Made by a program: the position numbers and the translations under genes | In this document: one piece after another, positions 23,858-24,000 of the stretch | Position numbering within the stretch: the stretch's first letter is position 1 | How the letters are laid out: every line of letters starts with the position of its first letter | Notes under the pieces: generated by a model | Databases searched by the model: none | Told to the model about the DNA's origin: nothing | Seen by the model: only the letters and a program-made list of their open reading frames with translations | Assembly (NCBI GenBank): GCA_002490465.1 | Contig: DKUB01000007.1 | Location: forward strand, 1-24,000 | Source: Lachnoclostridium sp. UBA7215 | Lineage (GTDB): Bacteria; Bacillota; Clostridia; Lachnospirales; Lachnospiraceae | Length of the DNA: 24,000 nt | Direction: 5' to 3'

Positions 23858-24000
23858 TTGCTCTCTCCCTTAAGTGCTTTCTCGCTTCTGACACGCTGAT
23901 TGTCGGCTCTCCATCTATTCGTTCCTGCTCCGCCTGCAGTACCCTTGCTCTTAACTGCAGCATCTGTTCCCGTTTCTCAAAGGCATCTATACTCATTAAT
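23847..24000 (-). CDS. Phd/YefM-like antitoxin (partial, N-terminus outside window)
   Basis: The last 50 residues of an antitoxin, entering from beyond the window end. LMSIDAFEKREQMLQLRARV is the Phd/YefM pattern (..VVMSIEAYE..) where the DNA-binding N-domain ends and the toxin-binding tail begins. The tail continues ERIDGEPTISVSEARKHLRE. It precedes the ParE/RelE toxin, with stop and start overlapping. In complete relatives about 35-40 residues lie before MSID, so the start codon is expected just outside the window; the internal ATG at 23996 would make a protein lacking the DNA-binding part. Confidence 0.75.
   Translation of the reverse strand, partial: LMSIDAFEKREQMLQLRARVLQAEQERIDGEPTISVSEARKHLRERASEV
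23966..24000. repeat. 35-bp direct repeat, right copy
   Basis: Right-hand partner of 22743-22777, inside the Phd/YefM-like antitoxin; one mismatch. It touches the window edge, so its true length is unknown. Confidence 0.85.

Overview
The window looks like chromosome from a low-to-mid GC member of the Bacillota, most probably a Lachnospiraceae-type gut Clostridium. The basis is the CpsB/LCP/CpsC/CpsD polysaccharide set, a flagellin, LarC/LarE, purine-rich GGAGG ribosome sites with frequent GTG and TTG starts, and a very large secreted protein built of beta-helix, InlB-type, Ig-like and Cys-repeat modules. The genus is an inference; no rRNA or tRNA is present. Nearly all genes lie on the minus strand.

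Region 1 (1-8837): an exopolysaccharide/capsule operon read right to left from a near-consensus promoter at about 8378-8406. Order: CpsB-type PHP phosphatase, LytR-CpsA-Psr protein, CpsC/Wzz chain-length protein, CpsD tyrosine autokinase, a small basic secreted LRR (BspA-like) protein, a polyprenyl glycosylphosphotransferase, a complete flagellin, and an AT-rich DUF1972-type rhamnosyltransferase cut by the window edge. The flagellin between two sugar-transfer genes is the most striking feature. A divergent XRE regulator lies at the head of the operon. Two perfect palindromes cover the operon's -35 and -10 elements. The regulator has no canonical start codon in its own frame.

Region 2 (8870-12381): larE, larC and a cytoplasmic GH13 alpha-amylase, apparently one minus-strand transcript with a good promoter ahead of the amylase. 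LarC and LarE help make the nickel-pincer nucleotide cofactor; no larA or larB is visible.

Region 3 (12425-15866): accessory genes of lower GC. They are an XRE regulator with membrane helices, a wrecked MATE transporter with a large internal deletion and a 26-bp palindrome upstream, a DUF2461 protein, an ECF-like sigma factor with a TTG start and a Cys-rich tail, and a tyrosine-recombinase remnant.

Region 4 (15867-22361): one 2164-residue secreted modular surface protein.

Region 5 (22362-24000): a gene-poor, repeat-rich stretch with toxin-antitoxin material. It holds a Phd/YefM-like antitoxin (cut by the window end) with a ParE/RelE toxin, then an antitoxin followed by a 26-codon stub of a PIN toxin, a strong terminator, a four-unit 10-bp tandem repeat, and a fragment duplicating 35 bp of the Phd-like gene. 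This looks like a site of repeated insertion and decay.
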